From Streptomyces sp. CA-278952 (GTDB lineage: Bacteria > Actinomycetota > Actinomycetes > Streptomycetales > Streptomycetaceae): 64,000 bases of DNA. Numbering within the stretch: the stretch's first letter is position 1; the number at the start of each line of letters is the position of its first letter. This document shows, one piece after another, positions 1-8,580 of this stretch. The position numbers and the translations under genes were made by a program. Under the pieces are notes generated by a model, which saw only the letters and a program-made list of their open reading frames with translations, had not been told where the DNA came from and searched no databases. The DNA is taken from assembly GCF_028747205.1 (NCBI RefSeq), contig NZ_CP112880.1, positions 1,612,001 to 1,676,000 of the forward strand, given 5' to 3'.

Positions 1-31
1 CTGGACCGAAGCGGATGGGAACGGGGATTCC

Positions 32-250
32 ATGGGGGCGTTCGTCGCACTGATGGCGGGACTGGGCGGGGCGGCCGTGTGGTGCGCGGTGGTGCTGGTC
101 CGGCGCGGGCGTCGCGGGCCCACCGAGAACGCGGACGGATTGCTGATCGAGCAGGCGGCCCGGCTGCGGGCGCAGCAGATGAAGACCGACGGGCGCGCCT
201 TCCGGGCCCACCCCCACGGGGAGCGCGGCTCAGGACAGCGGCGTCACTGA
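32..250 (+). CDS. Small single-pass membrane protein, function unknown
   Basis: The protein has 72 residues. A hydrophobic N-terminal segment (about residues 3-23) is followed by an Arg-rich stop-transfer stretch (RRGRRG) and a short charged tail, which suggests one membrane span with the C-terminus in the cytoplasm. The same frame stays open to the left edge of the window, so the start could lie further upstream; the ATG at 32 has only a weak GGGG-type ribosome site. The last 7 bases overlap the 3' end of the opposite-strand XRE gene. No family was recognised. Confidence 0.5.
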   Translation: MGAFVALMAGLGGAAVWCAVVLVRRGRRGPTENADGLLIEQAARLRAQQMKTDGRAFRAHPHGERGSGQRRH

Positions 251-1113
251 CCCTCGGGGCCCATCGCCGCCAGGGCGCGCAGCAAGGTCTCCGTCTGCTC
301 GTCCATCGGGAAGAACGACTCCACCGCGAGTTCCGAGAGGGTCACGTCCGCGGGGGCGCCGAAGGTGGCGATGGTGCTGAAGAACGCCATGTCGCCGAGC
401 GGCGTGCGGATGCGCAACGGGACGACGATGCCCGTCGGGTCCACCGGCCCGGGGTAGGCGTCGAGGTCCGGCGGGGCCGGGTAGGCGGACACCTCCTCGT
501 ACAGCTCCCGCAGATCGCGGTGGCCGGTGGCGTCGGCCTGGTGCCGCAGCCGGCCGAGTGCATGGGCGCGGACCTGGGCGAAGTTCAGGCACTGGGAGGC
601 CAGGCCCTCCGGATGGAGGATCAGCCGCATCACGTTGCCGCCGGACTCCGTCAGGTGCGGCGGCACGGTGCCGAGCAGGAGGGACATCGCGTCGTTGCGG
701 TCGACGATGTTCCAGATCCGGTCGATCGCCGCGGCCGGGTACGGCTCGTGGCCGGCCAGCATCGCCCTGACCGCGGAGCGGACCATGGCCATCCGCTCGC
801 TGTCGAGCGGCGACTCCCGGTACGCGGGGGCGTAACCGGCCGCCAGCAGCAGGCCGTTGCGGTCCCGCAGCGGGACGTCGAGGTGCTCGGCGAGCCGGAG
901 GACCATCTCCCGGCTCGGCCGGGCACGGCCGGTCTCCACGCAGGAGAGGTGCCGGGTCGAGGAGTCCGCCAGCAGCGCCAGGTCGAGCTGGCTGAGCTTG
1001 CGGCGGCGGCGCCAATCCCGGAGCAACAGGCCCACCCGGAGCGGTTCTTCGGTCTCCATGACCTCACCGTATCCGTGGTCCGCCGTCCACGCGTCCATGA
1101 CCTGGGAGGTCAT
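244..1113 (-). CDS. XRE-family regulator with MmyB-like ligand-binding domain
   Basis: The protein has 289 residues. The N-terminal helix-turn-helix (about residues 25-85) contains the typical KLSQLDLALLADSS recognition region followed by HLSCVETGRARPSREM. The rest (about 105-285) resembles the MmyB-like ligand-binding domain of actinobacterial XRE regulators, including the conserved pattern WNIVDRND and the late strand LGDMAFFSTIATFGAP. The gene is divergent from the 146-residue membrane protein 63 bases away and probably controls it and itself. An internal ATG at residue 19 (METEEP) is an alternative start, since neither start has a strong ribosome site. The ligand is unknown. Confidence 0.85.
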   Translation of the reverse strand: MTSQVMDAWTADHGYGEVMETEEPLRVGLLLRDWRRRRKLSQLDLALLADSSTRHLSCVETGRARPSREMVLRLAEHLDVPLRDRNGLLLAAGYAPAYRESPLDSERMAMVRSAVRAMLAGHEPYPAAAIDRIWNIVDRNDAMSLLLGTVPPHLTESGGNVMRLILHPEGLASQCLNFAQVRAHALGRLRHQADATGHRDLRELYEEVSAYPAPPDLDAYPGPVDPTGIVVPLRIRTPLGDMAFFSTIATFGAPADVTLSELAVESFFPMDEQTETLLRALAAMGPEGQ

Positions 1114-1175
1114 GGAGTGCCGGCCCCTGTGCGTGGCACGGTGTCACCGACCCCACCGGCCGAAGGAGATCCGAG

Positions 1176-1616
1176 ATGACGTACGCCCTCACCCCGTCCA
1201 CGGCGGCGGCTCCCGCACGGGACGCCGCCCGGTTCCTCCGTCTGGTGCTGCGCGTCGACAGTGTGAGCACTGCCGTGATGGGGGTCGTGCTGGTCGCGGC
1301 GGCCGTGCCGCTCGGCTCCGCGACCGGAATGCCGGTGGCCTTCGCCGTGGCGTTCGGGATCTTCCAGATCGGCGGGGCGGCCTCCCTCGCACTGATCGCC
1401 GGCTATCCGGTGATCCCGCCCGCCCTTGCCAGGACCGTCGTCGCGGTGAACGCCCTGTGCGCGGTCGGGTGCGTGGTGACGGCTTTCGCCGACTTCGTGC
1501 CGCTCAACGGGTTCGGGGTGGTGTTCCTGCTGATCGGCGCCCTGATCGTGGCGGTCTACACCGCGCTCCAGTACACGGGGCTGCGGCGGATGACGGCGGC
1601 GTCCTTGTCACGGTAG
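1176..1616 (+). CDS. Four-helix integral membrane protein, function unknown
   Basis: The protein has 146 residues, mostly hydrophobic, with four predicted spans at about 27-50, 55-78, 86-107 and 112-133. A good ribosome site (AAGGAGATC) lies 4-12 bases before the ATG. It is divergent from the MmyB-type XRE regulator, an arrangement common for small membrane proteins controlled by that family. No catalytic motif was seen. It may sense or transport a small molecule, but that is inference from context only. Confidence 0.75.
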   Translation: MTYALTPSTAAAPARDAARFLRLVLRVDSVSTAVMGVVLVAAAVPLGSATGMPVAFAVAFGIFQIGGAASLALIAGYPVIPPALARTVVAVNALCAVGCVVTAFADFVPLNGFGVVFLLIGALIVAVYTALQYTGLRRMTAASLSR

Positions 1617-1744
1617 TGCCATGCACCGCCCGGCGGACGGCAGCTCGACGACACCCTCCAGGGCCCGGCGTGGCGTCACGAGGGCCTTCCCTGCCGTCCC
1701 TAGCCTGGCCGGAGCGGTACCCGACGGCAGGACAGGCGCACCTC

Positions 1745-3262
1745 ATGGCACCACGCACCCACTGGCTCTTCGGGGACCAGCTCGGCCCCCACTTCCTGGA
1801 CCCCCGCCGCGGCGGACCGGACGCACACGCCCCCGTCCTGATGATCGAGGCCCGATCCGTGCTGCGCCGACGCCGCTTCCACCGGGCCAAGGCCCACCTC
1901 GTCCTCTCCGCGATGCGGCACCGGGCGGCCGAACTGGGCGACCGCGTCCGTTACGTACAGTCCGAGACCTACGCGGACGGGCTGGCGGAGGCGGGGGTCG
2001 GCGGGCGCGGAAACCGCCTGACGGTCTGCCACCCGACCTCCCGCGCGGCGCTGGACTTCGTGACCGCCCGGGAGGAGGTCGACGTCCTCCCGGCCCGGGG
2101 CTTCCTGCTGCCGCATGCGGAGTTCGGGGCGTGGGCGAACGAGCACACGGGCGACCGCCTGCGGATGGAGGGCTTCTACCGGTGGGTCCGCCGGCGCCAC
2201 GAGCTGCTCATGGACGGCGACGAGCCCGCCGGGGGAACGTGGAACCTCGACCACGACAACCGCGAGCCGCCGCCCCGAGGTCGTCCGACCCTGGAAGAGC
2301 CCGCTCCGTACAGCCCGGCCGAGGACGAGATCGACGACGAGGTACGCCACGACCTCGACCGCTGGGAACGGGACGGGGAGGTCTCGTTCGTCGGCCGCGA
2401 CGGCCCCCGCCGCTTCCCCGTCACCCGGCGGGAGGCGCTGGCCGCGCTCCGGCGCTTCGTCTCGCACCGCCTCGGCGACTTCGGACGCTACGAGGACGCG
2501 ATGCTCGCGGGCGACCCCGTGATGAGCCACAGTCTGTTGTCGGCCCCCCTCAACCTGGGACTTCTGGACCCTGCCGAATGCGTCGAGCGTGCCGAGAAGG
2601 CCTGGCGCGCGGGCGAGGCCCCGCTCAACAGCGTCGAGGGTTTCGTGCGCCAGATCGCCGGCTGGCGGGAGTACGTGTGGCAGCTCTACTGGCACTTCGG
2701 CGAGGACTACCGGGGCCGCAACGCACTCCGCCACACCGCCCCGCTGCCCGACTGGTTCCTCGACCTGGACGCGGAGGCGGTCACCGCGAACTGTCTGTCC
2801 ACCGTGCTGGCCCAGGTCCGGGACACCGGCTGGACCCATCACATCCCGCGCCTGATGGTGCTGGGCAGCCGCGCTCTGCAGGACGGCTGGGACCCGGCTG
2901 CCGTGACCGACTGGTTCCACCGCTGCTTCGTGGACGGCTACGACTGGGTGATGCTCCCCAACGTGGTCGGCATGTCGCAGTACGCGGACGGCGGCCGGAT
3001 GACGACCAAGCCATACACCTCCGGCGGCGCCTACATCAACAGGATGAGCGACCTGTGCGCCCCCTGCGCCTACCGCCCCACCGACCGGACCGGCGAACAC
3101 GCCTGCCCGTACACGGCGGGCTACTGGGCCTTCCTGCACCGCCACAGGACCACCCTGAGCGCCAACCACCGCATGGCGAGGGCGGTCAGGGGCCTGGACC
3201 GGCTGAAGGACCTCGACGAGCTTCTGGAGGAGACCTCGGATCGGGGGGACCGGGCACCGTGA
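1745..3262 (+). CDS. Iron-sulphur (FeS-BCP, PhrB-type) cryptochrome/photolyase
   Basis: This 505-residue protein is a light-dependent repair photolyase (usually (6-4) photoproducts) or related cryptochrome of the prokaryotic iron-sulphur class, which binds FAD, a ribolumazine-type antenna and a 4Fe-4S cluster. The N-terminus HWLFGDQLGPHFLD is the family signature. With the ATG at 1745, the four expected cluster cysteines fall at residues 350, 438, 441 and 454 (ANC, CAPC, ACPY), the same numbers known for Agrobacterium PhrB, which supports both the family call and the start. The frame is open upstream to 857 on the + strand, but that part overlaps two other genes. A strong hairpin follows the stop. 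Confidence 0.95.
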   Translation: MAPRTHWLFGDQLGPHFLDPRRGGPDAHAPVLMIEARSVLRRRRFHRAKAHLVLSAMRHRAAELGDRVRYVQSETYADGLAEAGVGGRGNRLTVCHPTSRAALDFVTAREEVDVLPARGFLLPHAEFGAWANEHTGDRLRMEGFYRWVRRRHELLMDGDEPAGGTWNLDHDNREPPPRGRPTLEEPAPYSPAEDEIDDEVRHDLDRWERDGEVSFVGRDGPRRFPVTRREALAALRRFVSHRLGDFGRYEDAMLAGDPVMSHSLLSAPLNLGLLDPAECVERAEKAWRAGEAPLNSVEGFVRQIAGWREYVWQLYWHFGEDYRGRNALRHTAPLPDWFLDLDAEAVTANCLSTVLAQVRDTGWTHHIPRLMVLGSRALQDGWDPAAVTDWFHRCFVDGYDWVMLPNVVGMSQYADGGRMTTKPYTSGGAYINRMSDLCAPCAYRPTDRTGEHACPYTAGYWAFLHRHRTTLSANHRMARAVRGLDRLKDLDELLEETSDRGDRAP

Positions 3263-3284
3263 GAAGCGCGGCAACGGCCCCCCG

Positions 3285-3328
3285 GGGCGCGGCTCTCGGG
3301 CCGTCAACGCACCCCGCGAGCCGCGCCC
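3285..3328 (+). terminator. Stem-loop after the photolyase gene
   Basis: A perfect 11-base inverted repeat (GGGCGCGGCTC / GAGCCGCGCCC) with a 22-base loop starts 22 bases after the photolyase stop. There is no T-run, as is usual for GC-rich Streptomyces terminators. It may serve both this gene and the convergent DUF397 gene. Confidence 0.6.
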
Positions 3329-3425
3329 GGCATCGCCGCTTGTCACCTGGTTCGCCGCTCGTTACCGGCACCCCGATGGCCCTCGCTGAACGTGTCAGCG
3401 AGAACCATCTCGTACAAGATCGGGA

Positions 3426-3635
3426 TCAGGCGCTCAGCTCGCCGTTCCGGACAGCAGACACGAACGACGACCAGCCGCTGGCCGCGAACGCGAGCACCGG
3501 GCCGTGCGGGTTCTTGCTGTCGCGAACCGGAACAACCGGGGCGAAGCCGTCTGCAACCTCAAGGCATTGGCCGCCGTCCTGGTTGCTGTAGCTGCTCTTC
3601 CGCCAAGTGGCTGCGTTCAGATCACGGGCTCGCAC
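3426..3635 (-). CDS. DUF397 small protein
   Basis: The protein has 69 residues. It has the DUF397 pattern: TWRKSSYSNQDGGQCLEVAD, then VPVRDSKNPHGPVLAF and a closing WSSFVSAVRNGE. The chosen start is the GTG at 3635, preceded by GGAGGA at 5 bases and overlapping the last 14 bases of the upstream Scr1-type regulator gene; the longer open frame above it is regulator coding DNA in another frame. DUF397 genes almost always sit directly after such regulators in Streptomyces, and the pair behaves like an antitoxin/toxin-like or developmental switch module (for example the bldB/whiJ-type loci). Confidence 0.9.
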   Translation of the reverse strand: MRARDLNAATWRKSSYSNQDGGQCLEVADGFAPVVPVRDSKNPHGPVLAFAASGWSSFVSAVRNGELSA

Positions 3636-4458
3636 GTGCTTCCTCCAGGATGCGCAGAATGAACTTCCGCGACTCGGCTGGTGAAAGAGCCAGGTCGCGC
3701 ACCGAATCGTACGCACGTTGCAGCCGCTCAACCGGTACAGATTCCTCGATGAGTTCGCCCCTGTACCCGTTCTCGGCATACGCCACGGTACGCCCATCGG
3801 GCAGGCGGAGGAACATGACATCGGCGTTAGTGAGGCCATGCAGACCCGCTCTGAACGGTGCCACCTGCAGTGTCACGTCCTCCCGCTCTCCGACCTCCAG
3901 CAGATACTCCAGCTGCGCCTCCCACTCCCTCCGGTCGCGCAGTGGGGTCCGCAACACTGCCTCGGACAGGATGGTCCGGAACTGCGGCACGTCCTCACCA
4001 GCGAGCAGCTCCCGCCGACCCATCCGAGCCTCGACCTGCTGGTCCAGCGCCTCGCCCCTGAGCCCGCCCGACGCCAAGATCTCCCGCGCGTACCCCGGCG
4101 TCTGCAACAACCCCGGCAGCACGCTCACCGCGAAGTGCCACATGCTCACGGCCTCCGCCTCCAGCGCCATGTACCGCCGGTAGCGCTCCTTGAACTGGGT
4201 CTTGTCACTGACCGCCAACTCCCACAGCGCCAGCAACAGCCCAGGCGTCCCGTAGTGCGTGTCCAGCGCCTGGACGACCTCCGGGCCGCCGACCGTCTCG
4301 CCCTTCTCCATCTTGCCGAACAGCGACCAGTCCCAACCCAGCCGGTCGCCCAGTTGCCGCAGGCTGTGGCCGCGTGCCGTGCGCAGGAGGCGTAACTCCT
4401 CCGCGAACCGTGCTCGTGGTTCCCTGCTGCGGCCCGTGACCGCTCGCCTCGTCGGCAT
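3622..4458 (-). CDS. Scr1-family helix-turn-helix regulator (DUF5753)
   Basis: The protein has 278 residues. The N-terminal XRE-type HTH (about 18-75: LRLLRTARGHSLRQLGDRLG then WSLFGKMEKGETV) is followed by the DUF5753 domain (about 95-270), recognised by LLQTPGYAREIL, the central RRELL segment and the late LALSPAESRKFILRI. It is translationally coupled to the DUF397 gene behind it. It is divergent from the small-protein pair at 4645-5267, which it may control. Confidence 0.92.
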   Translation of the reverse strand: MPTRRAVTGRSREPRARFAEELRLLRTARGHSLRQLGDRLGWDWSLFGKMEKGETVGGPEVVQALDTHYGTPGLLLALWELAVSDKTQFKERYRRYMALEAEAVSMWHFAVSVLPGLLQTPGYAREILASGGLRGEALDQQVEARMGRRELLAGEDVPQFRTILSEAVLRTPLRDRREWEAQLEYLLEVGEREDVTLQVAPFRAGLHGLTNADVMFLRLPDGRTVAYAENGYRGELIEESVPVERLQRAYDSVRDLALSPAESRKFILRILEEARASP

Positions 4459-4644
4459 CGCGCCCTCCGTGAAACGTGGAACGTGTGGAACTTGCGGATC
4501 CGGCCGGGGAAGCTCCCCCGGCTTCGGCAGGACTCCGCCCCTGACCAGGACATTCTCGTAACGAGTCCCTCACGCACGGTAGTTCACGACCTGCGGCCGG
4601 GGCGCAGGTTCCGCGCGACAACCAGCCGAAAGAAGAGGCCCCAC

Positions 4645-5040
4645 ATGTCCTCCAAGCCGCCCCTCCCCCGCCGGACGCCCCAGCACACCTCCGTCACCCC
4701 CGCCGCCACCACCGCCCACGTCCCGGTTCCGCCCGGCGGACTCCCTGGCGCGGCCAAGGTCCAAGAAGCCCTGGACGCACGCGATGCCCTTGCCACCGCC
4801 CTGTCCCGGGCCGGTATCCAGCTTCCCGCGATGGACGTCCGTACCCCGTGGGCCGACGCCCTCCGCGAGGACGGCACGCCCTCCCCGTACGGCGGCGGCG
4901 GCGAGAACACCGACGACCCCGCGCAGCCGGCAACGGAGCGGTCCGGTGAGGTCCGCTACGCCCTCGTCCACCTCGGCGTGTGCTCCGCGCCCGTGGCTCA
5001 CGCCCTCGCGACGGCGATCACCGACGGGCTGGCCCGGTGA
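4645..5040 (+). CDS. Hypothetical protein of a Scr1/DUF397-associated locus
   Basis: The protein has 131 residues. The first 45 are rich in Pro, Thr and Ala and probably disordered; a helical part follows (GAAKVQEALDARDALATALS) and the end (about 105-131) is predicted folded. The ATG at 4645 has an AAGAAGAGG ribosome site. It overlaps the next gene by GTGA and is divergent from the Scr1 regulator. No family was recognised; such small genes commonly accompany Scr1/DUF397 pairs. Confidence 0.65.
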   Translation: MSSKPPLPRRTPQHTSVTPAATTAHVPVPPGGLPGAAKVQEALDARDALATALSRAGIQLPAMDVRTPWADALREDGTPSPYGGGGENTDDPAQPATERSGEVRYALVHLGVCSAPVAHALATAITDGLAR

Positions 5041-5267
5041 CCGAGGACGGTGTCCCCGGGATCGGGGTGGCCGTCCACGACAGCGGGAGCGGCCGGGTCG
5101 GGCTGGTGACGGGCCGGAGCAACCCGTACGTGCTGCTCCGGCCGCTCGGCGGGGGCCGGGCGTGGGAAGCCGATCCAGCCCACCTACGACTGCTCAGCCG
5201 GGCCGAGTTCCTGAGCGCGCAGCTCGCCGAGGTCAACGCCCGCAGTCGGCACCCGCACCCCTTCTGA
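5037..5267 (+). CDS. Small hypothetical protein, coupled to the preceding gene
   Basis: The protein has 76 residues if it starts at the GTG that overlaps the previous stop codon (GTGA). It begins with a short beta-rich stretch (GIGVAVHDSGSGRVGLVTG), then VLLRPLGGGRAWEADPAHL. This pattern recurs in small proteins beside Scr1/DUF397 modules. The function is unknown. It converges with the MocR gene 50 bases away. Confidence 0.65.
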   Translation: MTEDGVPGIGVAVHDSGSGRVGLVTGRSNPYVLLRPLGGGRAWEADPAHLRLLSRAEFLSAQLAEVNARSRHPHPF

Positions 5268-5317
5268 CCTCGGCAGCCGCCACCGGCGCCACGTCAGCGG
5301 ACTGAAAGGGCACGCCC

Positions 5318-6730
5318 TCACTCCCCCGCGCAGTCCTCCGGGGCGGACCGGGCGAGGTCGGCGAGGGTCGCGAGGGACCGGGCGAGGGTTTCCCGGGTGG
5401 GTGACGCCAGGCCGAGGCGGATCGCCTGCGGGCCCCGGGGGCGGCCCGCGGCGAACGCCGCGGCCGGGGTCACCGCGATGCCGTGCCGCGCGGCGGCGGC
5501 CACGAAGGTGTCGGCGCGCCAGGGGGCGGGCAGCTCCCACCAGCGGTAGTACGAGGAGGGGGCGCTGCGGGTCCGGAAGTCGCCGAGGTGCCGGCGGGCG
5601 ATCTCCTGACGGACCCCCGCCTCGCGCCGCTTGGCCCGTACGAGGATGTCGACGGCGCCGTCCGCCTGCCACTGCGCCATCGCCTCCAGGGGGAAGCGCA
5701 TGGGTGTCCAGCCGCCGGAGCGCAGGGCCCCCGCGACCCGGCCCGCCGTCGCGGCGGGGGCCACGGCGAATCCGAGGGACAGCCCCGGGGAAAGGCGTTT
5801 GGAGAGGCTGTCGACGAGGACGGTCCGCTCGGGGGCCCGCGAGGCGAGGGGCGCCGCGTCGTCCCGGAGGAAGGACCAGACGGCGTCCTCGATCGCGTGG
5901 ATCCCCGATGTCAGCAGCACCTCGGCCAGGTGGTCGAGCCGCCGCGCCGGCATGGTGAGGGAGAGCGGGTTGTGGAGGACCGGCTGTACGTAGACGGCGT
6001 GCAGCGGATCCGCGCGGTGCGCCTCCTGGACCGCCTCCGGTATCAGGCCGTCCTCGTCCATGGCCAGCGGAACGAGGGTGACGCCGAGCCGGGCGGCGAT
6101 GGCCTTCAGCACCGGATACGTGAGCTCCTCGACGCCCAGCCGGGCGCCCGGCCGGGTCAGCGCGGCGACGGCGGCGGAGATGGCCTGCCGGCCGTTCCCG
6201 GCGAACAGGATCCGTGCCGGGTCGGGCCGCCATCGCCCGCGCGTGAGGAGATCGGCGGCCGCCTCGCGGGCGGCGGGGGTACCGGCGGGCCCGACCGGGC
6301 GGAGCACCGACTCCAGCCGGTCGGAGCGCACGAGCTTCTCCAGGCCGGCGGCGAGCAGCCCGGCCTGTTCGGGGACGACAGGGTGGTTGAGCTCCAGGTC
6401 GACCCGGCTGTCGGCGGGCTCGGAGAGGGCCGGGGCGGGGGCGGGAGCGCCGGGCGCCTCCGTGACGAACGTCCCGCGTCCGACCTGGCCGACGGTGAGG
6501 CCCCGGCGAGCCAGCTCCTGGTAGACGCGGGCGGCGGTGGAGTCGGCGATGGCGTTCCGCCGGGCGAACTCCCTCTGCGGAGGCAGTCGTTCTCCACTCT
6601 TCAGCCTCCCCGCCGCGATCTCCCTCGCCACCGCGTCGGCGACGGACCGGAAGTCCTTCACGGGCTTCGTCTCCCTGGTAATCGGCTCCACCTCCCTGGT
6701 GAGCAGCGTCGAATCCCTGGTGAGCGGCAT
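5318..6730 (-). CDS. MocR-type regulator: GntR wHTH fused to a PLP aminotransferase-like domain
   Basis: The protein has 470 residues from the ATG at 6730. It has an N-terminal winged helix (SGERLPPQREFARRNAIADS then AARVYQELARRGL) and a fold-type I aminotransferase-like domain with the PLP-lysine motif SLSKRLSPG. MocR proteins usually use PLP or an amino-acid aldimine to switch transcription of a divergent gene, here the LysE exporter. The start is uncertain: a GTG at 6661 with GGGAG upstream would give 447 residues and leave the 21-base-period repeats at 6672-6721 outside the coding region. With the ATG start those repeats encode three T-R-[DE] heptads. Confidence 0.9.
   Translation of the reverse strand: MPLTRDSTLLTREVEPITRETKPVKDFRSVADAVAREIAAGRLKSGERLPPQREFARRNAIADSTAARVYQELARRGLTVGQVGRGTFVTEAPGAPAPAPALSEPADSRVDLELNHPVVPEQAGLLAAGLEKLVRSDRLESVLRPVGPAGTPAAREAAADLLTRGRWRPDPARILFAGNGRQAISAAVAALTRPGARLGVEELTYPVLKAIAARLGVTLVPLAMDEDGLIPEAVQEAHRADPLHAVYVQPVLHNPLSLTMPARRLDHLAEVLLTSGIHAIEDAVWSFLRDDAAPLASRAPERTVLVDSLSKRLSPGLSLGFAVAPAATAGRVAGALRSGGWTPMRFPLEAMAQWQADGAVDILVRAKRREAGVRQEIARRHLGDFRTRSAPSSYYRWWELPAPWRADTFVAAAARHGIAVTPAAAFAAGRPRGPQAIRLGLASPTRETLARSLATLADLARSAPEDCAGE
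6672..6721. repeat. Three TCCCTGGT direct repeats at exactly 21-base spacing
   Basis: TCCCTGGT occurs at 6672, 6693 and 6714, exactly two helical turns apart. It lies at the 5' end of the MocR gene or, if the GTG at 6661 is the start, in its leader. Directly repeated sites of this spacing fit binding by a dimeric MocR regulator on one DNA face. It could equally be a coding heptad repeat. Confidence 0.6.
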
Positions 6731-6737
6731 CCAAGCA

Positions 6738-6762
6738 CGGCATTGCACCGAGTGCAATGCCG
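6738..6762. promoter_or_regulatory. Perfect 25-base palindrome, likely operator
   Basis: The arms CGGCATTGCAC (6738-6748) and GTGCAATGCCG (6752-6762) flank a CGA spacer. The site lies between the MocR and LysE starts. The half-word ATTGCACCG recurs at 6800. This is a strong candidate operator for the MocR protein. Confidence 0.75.
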
Positions 6763-6801
6763 CCTATTGAACCGAGAAGGAGGGCAAACCTAGACTCCGA
6801 T

Positions 6802-6827
6802 TGCACCGGTCGCGGGGGGCCGGTGCA
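6802..6827. promoter_or_regulatory. Second inverted repeat before the LysE gene
   Basis: TGCACCGG (6802-6809) and CCGGTGCA (6820-6827) form an inverted repeat with a 10-base spacer. It shares the TTGCACCG word with the 25-base palindrome 58 bases upstream. It may be a secondary operator or a leader hairpin of the exporter gene. Confidence 0.5.
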
Positions 6828-6876
6828 CAGGGTGCCGGGCCCGACCGGCACCCCATGAACAGAGCGGCGGGCAAGC

Positions 6877-7521
6877 ATGGTTGAGCCGAGCGGGGTGCTG
6901 GGGGTCGCAATGGTCGCCCTGGGCATGGTGCTCACCCCGGGCCCCAACATGATCTATCTCGTCTCCCGGAGCATCACCCAGGGGCGACGCGCGGGAGTGG
7001 TCTCCCTGGGCGGTGTGGCCGTGGGCTTCCTGGTCTACCTTCTGGCCACGAATCTCGGCCTGTCGGTGGTCTTCCTCGCGGTGCCCGAGCTGTACGTGGC
7101 CGTGAAGCTGGCCGGCGCCGCCTACCTGGCCTATCTGGCCTGGAATGCCCTGAGGCCCGGGGGCGTGTCCGTCTTCGCCCCCGAGGAGCTGCCGCACGAC
7201 TCCCCGCGCAGGCTGTTCACCATGGGCCTGATGACGAATCTGCTCAACCCGAAGATCGCCATCATGTACCTCTCGCTCATCCCGCAGTTCATCAGCCTGG
7301 AGGCGGGAAACGTCCTGCTCCAGGGCTTCCTGCTGGGTTCCGTCCAGATCGCGGTGGCCCTCACCGTCAATCTGGGCATCGTCCTGGCGGCCGGAGCCAT
7401 CGCCGTCTTCCTCGCCCGCCGCCCGTCCTGGCTCCGCGTCCAGCGCTACCTGATGGGCACGGCGTTGGGCCTGCTCGCCGTGTCGGTGGCGACGGACACC
7501 TCGGCACCGGCCAGAGCGTGA
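6877..7521 (+). CDS. LysE/RhtB-family amino-acid exporter
   Basis: The protein has 214 residues and six predicted membrane spans, with the LysE-family signature near the N-terminus (LGMVLTPGPNMIYLVSRSI) and the conserved LLNPKIAIMYLSLIPQF region about residues 121-137. This family exports basic or neutral amino acids or homoserine-type compounds. Divergence from the MocR regulator suggests induction by an amino acid. Its stop directly abuts the stop of the convergent VWA gene. Confidence 0.92.
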   Translation: MVEPSGVLGVAMVALGMVLTPGPNMIYLVSRSITQGRRAGVVSLGGVAVGFLVYLLATNLGLSVVFLAVPELYVAVKLAGAAYLAYLAWNALRPGGVSVFAPEELPHDSPRRLFTMGLMTNLLNPKIAIMYLSLIPQFISLEAGNVLLQGFLLGSVQIAVALTVNLGIVLAAGAIAVFLARRPSWLRVQRYLMGTALGLLAVSVATDTSAPARA

Positions 7522-8580
7522 TCAGAGCATGATGAGCAGGCGCGTGTCGGCCTTGAGCTTCCTGTTCACCGAACGGCTCTGCACGTAGACCTCCAACTTG
7601 GGGTTGTTGCCGGCCTTCACCGAGACGGTCCCCCGGACTCCGGCACCGAACAGGAGGTTGCGCGCCGCCTCACCCGTGTAGGCGCGGTCGGTGTCCTTCT
7701 CGACCACGATGACCTCCTTGTCGGGCTGCACCTGCACCCGGGTGCCCAACTGGTAGTAGCAGGAGCCGCGTTCGTAGGTGACGCCCGGATGCGAGTCGAC
7801 GAAGGCCCGGATCTCCATCTCCTTGTCGACCTTCAGCAGCCGGTACTTGTCGGCCGCGACCGGTTCGAGGTTGGCCCGCACGTCGTCGACCGATATGTCC
7901 TGGCCGACGGCGAACAGGTTCTTCGTGCCGCGCACGCCCTGCTCGCGACCGCGCAGGAAGCTGGTGGCGGCTGCGCGCACGGTGCCGATCGCGTCCTCGA
8001 CGCCCTTCTGGGAGTCCGCGTCCCAGATGGCGATGTTGCCGGCCGGGAAGCCGTAGTTCTGGGCGGTGCGCTTCGCCAGGGAGTTCGGAACGAGGATCGC
8101 GGAGGTCCAGTGCCCCGGGAGCCCGTTCATCTTCGCGGTGATCCGGTCGAGCCAGGGGCCGAGGATGGTCATGTCGCCGTCGTGCCGACGGTCGCCGCCG
8201 GAGGCGTTCTCCTCGCCGTCCGTCACCACGATCTGCAGGAAGCTGTGCTCGCCGTACTCCTCCCAGATGTGTCCCAGGTCGTCCAGGGACTTCAGCGAGG
8301 CCTCGATGAGGGCGGTGGCGCCGTTGTTGACCTTGTACAGCCCCCGCATGGACGGGAGATGCTTCACGTCCATGTCCCAGACCAGGTTCTCCACCCGGTG
8401 GTCGAAGGAGTAGAGACTGATCCGCGTCTCATGGCCGAGGCTGTCCGACTCGGCCTTCAGCCCCGCCACGAACTCGTCCACGACGCGGATGAGCTGACTC
8501 TGGTGCTGATACATGGAACCCGAGGCGTCCACGACCAGAGCGACGTGATTCACCTTGTGCTGGATCCTGTTGGCGGACAT
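7522..8580 (-). CDS. VWA-domain protein
   Basis: The protein has 352 residues from the ATG at 8580, which has a GGAGC site; the longer open frame upstream lacks one. The von Willebrand A domain fills about residues 10-205, with the metal-site motif DASGSM near residue 17, the conserved threonine region and VVTDGEEN. The C-terminal part (about 230-352) contains YYQLGTRVQVQPDKEVIVVE and a basic beta-rich end, and I did not recognise a family. There is no signal peptide, so it is probably cytoplasmic. It has no AAA/MoxR partner nearby. Confidence 0.85.
   Translation of the reverse strand: MSANRIQHKVNHVALVVDASGSMYQHQSQLIRVVDEFVAGLKAESDSLGHETRISLYSFDHRVENLVWDMDVKHLPSMRGLYKVNNGATALIEASLKSLDDLGHIWEEYGEHSFLQIVVTDGEENASGGDRRHDGDMTILGPWLDRITAKMNGLPGHWTSAILVPNSLAKRTAQNYGFPAGNIAIWDADSQKGVEDAIGTVRAAATSFLRGREQGVRGTKNLFAVGQDISVDDVRANLEPVAADKYRLLKVDKEMEIRAFVDSHPGVTYERGSCYYQLGTRVQVQPDKEVIVVEKDTDRAYTGEAARNLLFGAGVRGTVSVKAGNNPKLEVYVQSRSVNRKLKADTRLLIML

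Noticed and set aside
857..1744. An extended N-terminus of the photolyase
   Set aside because: This part of the open frame overlaps the XRE and membrane-protein genes, and the start at 1745 gives the known cysteine numbering.
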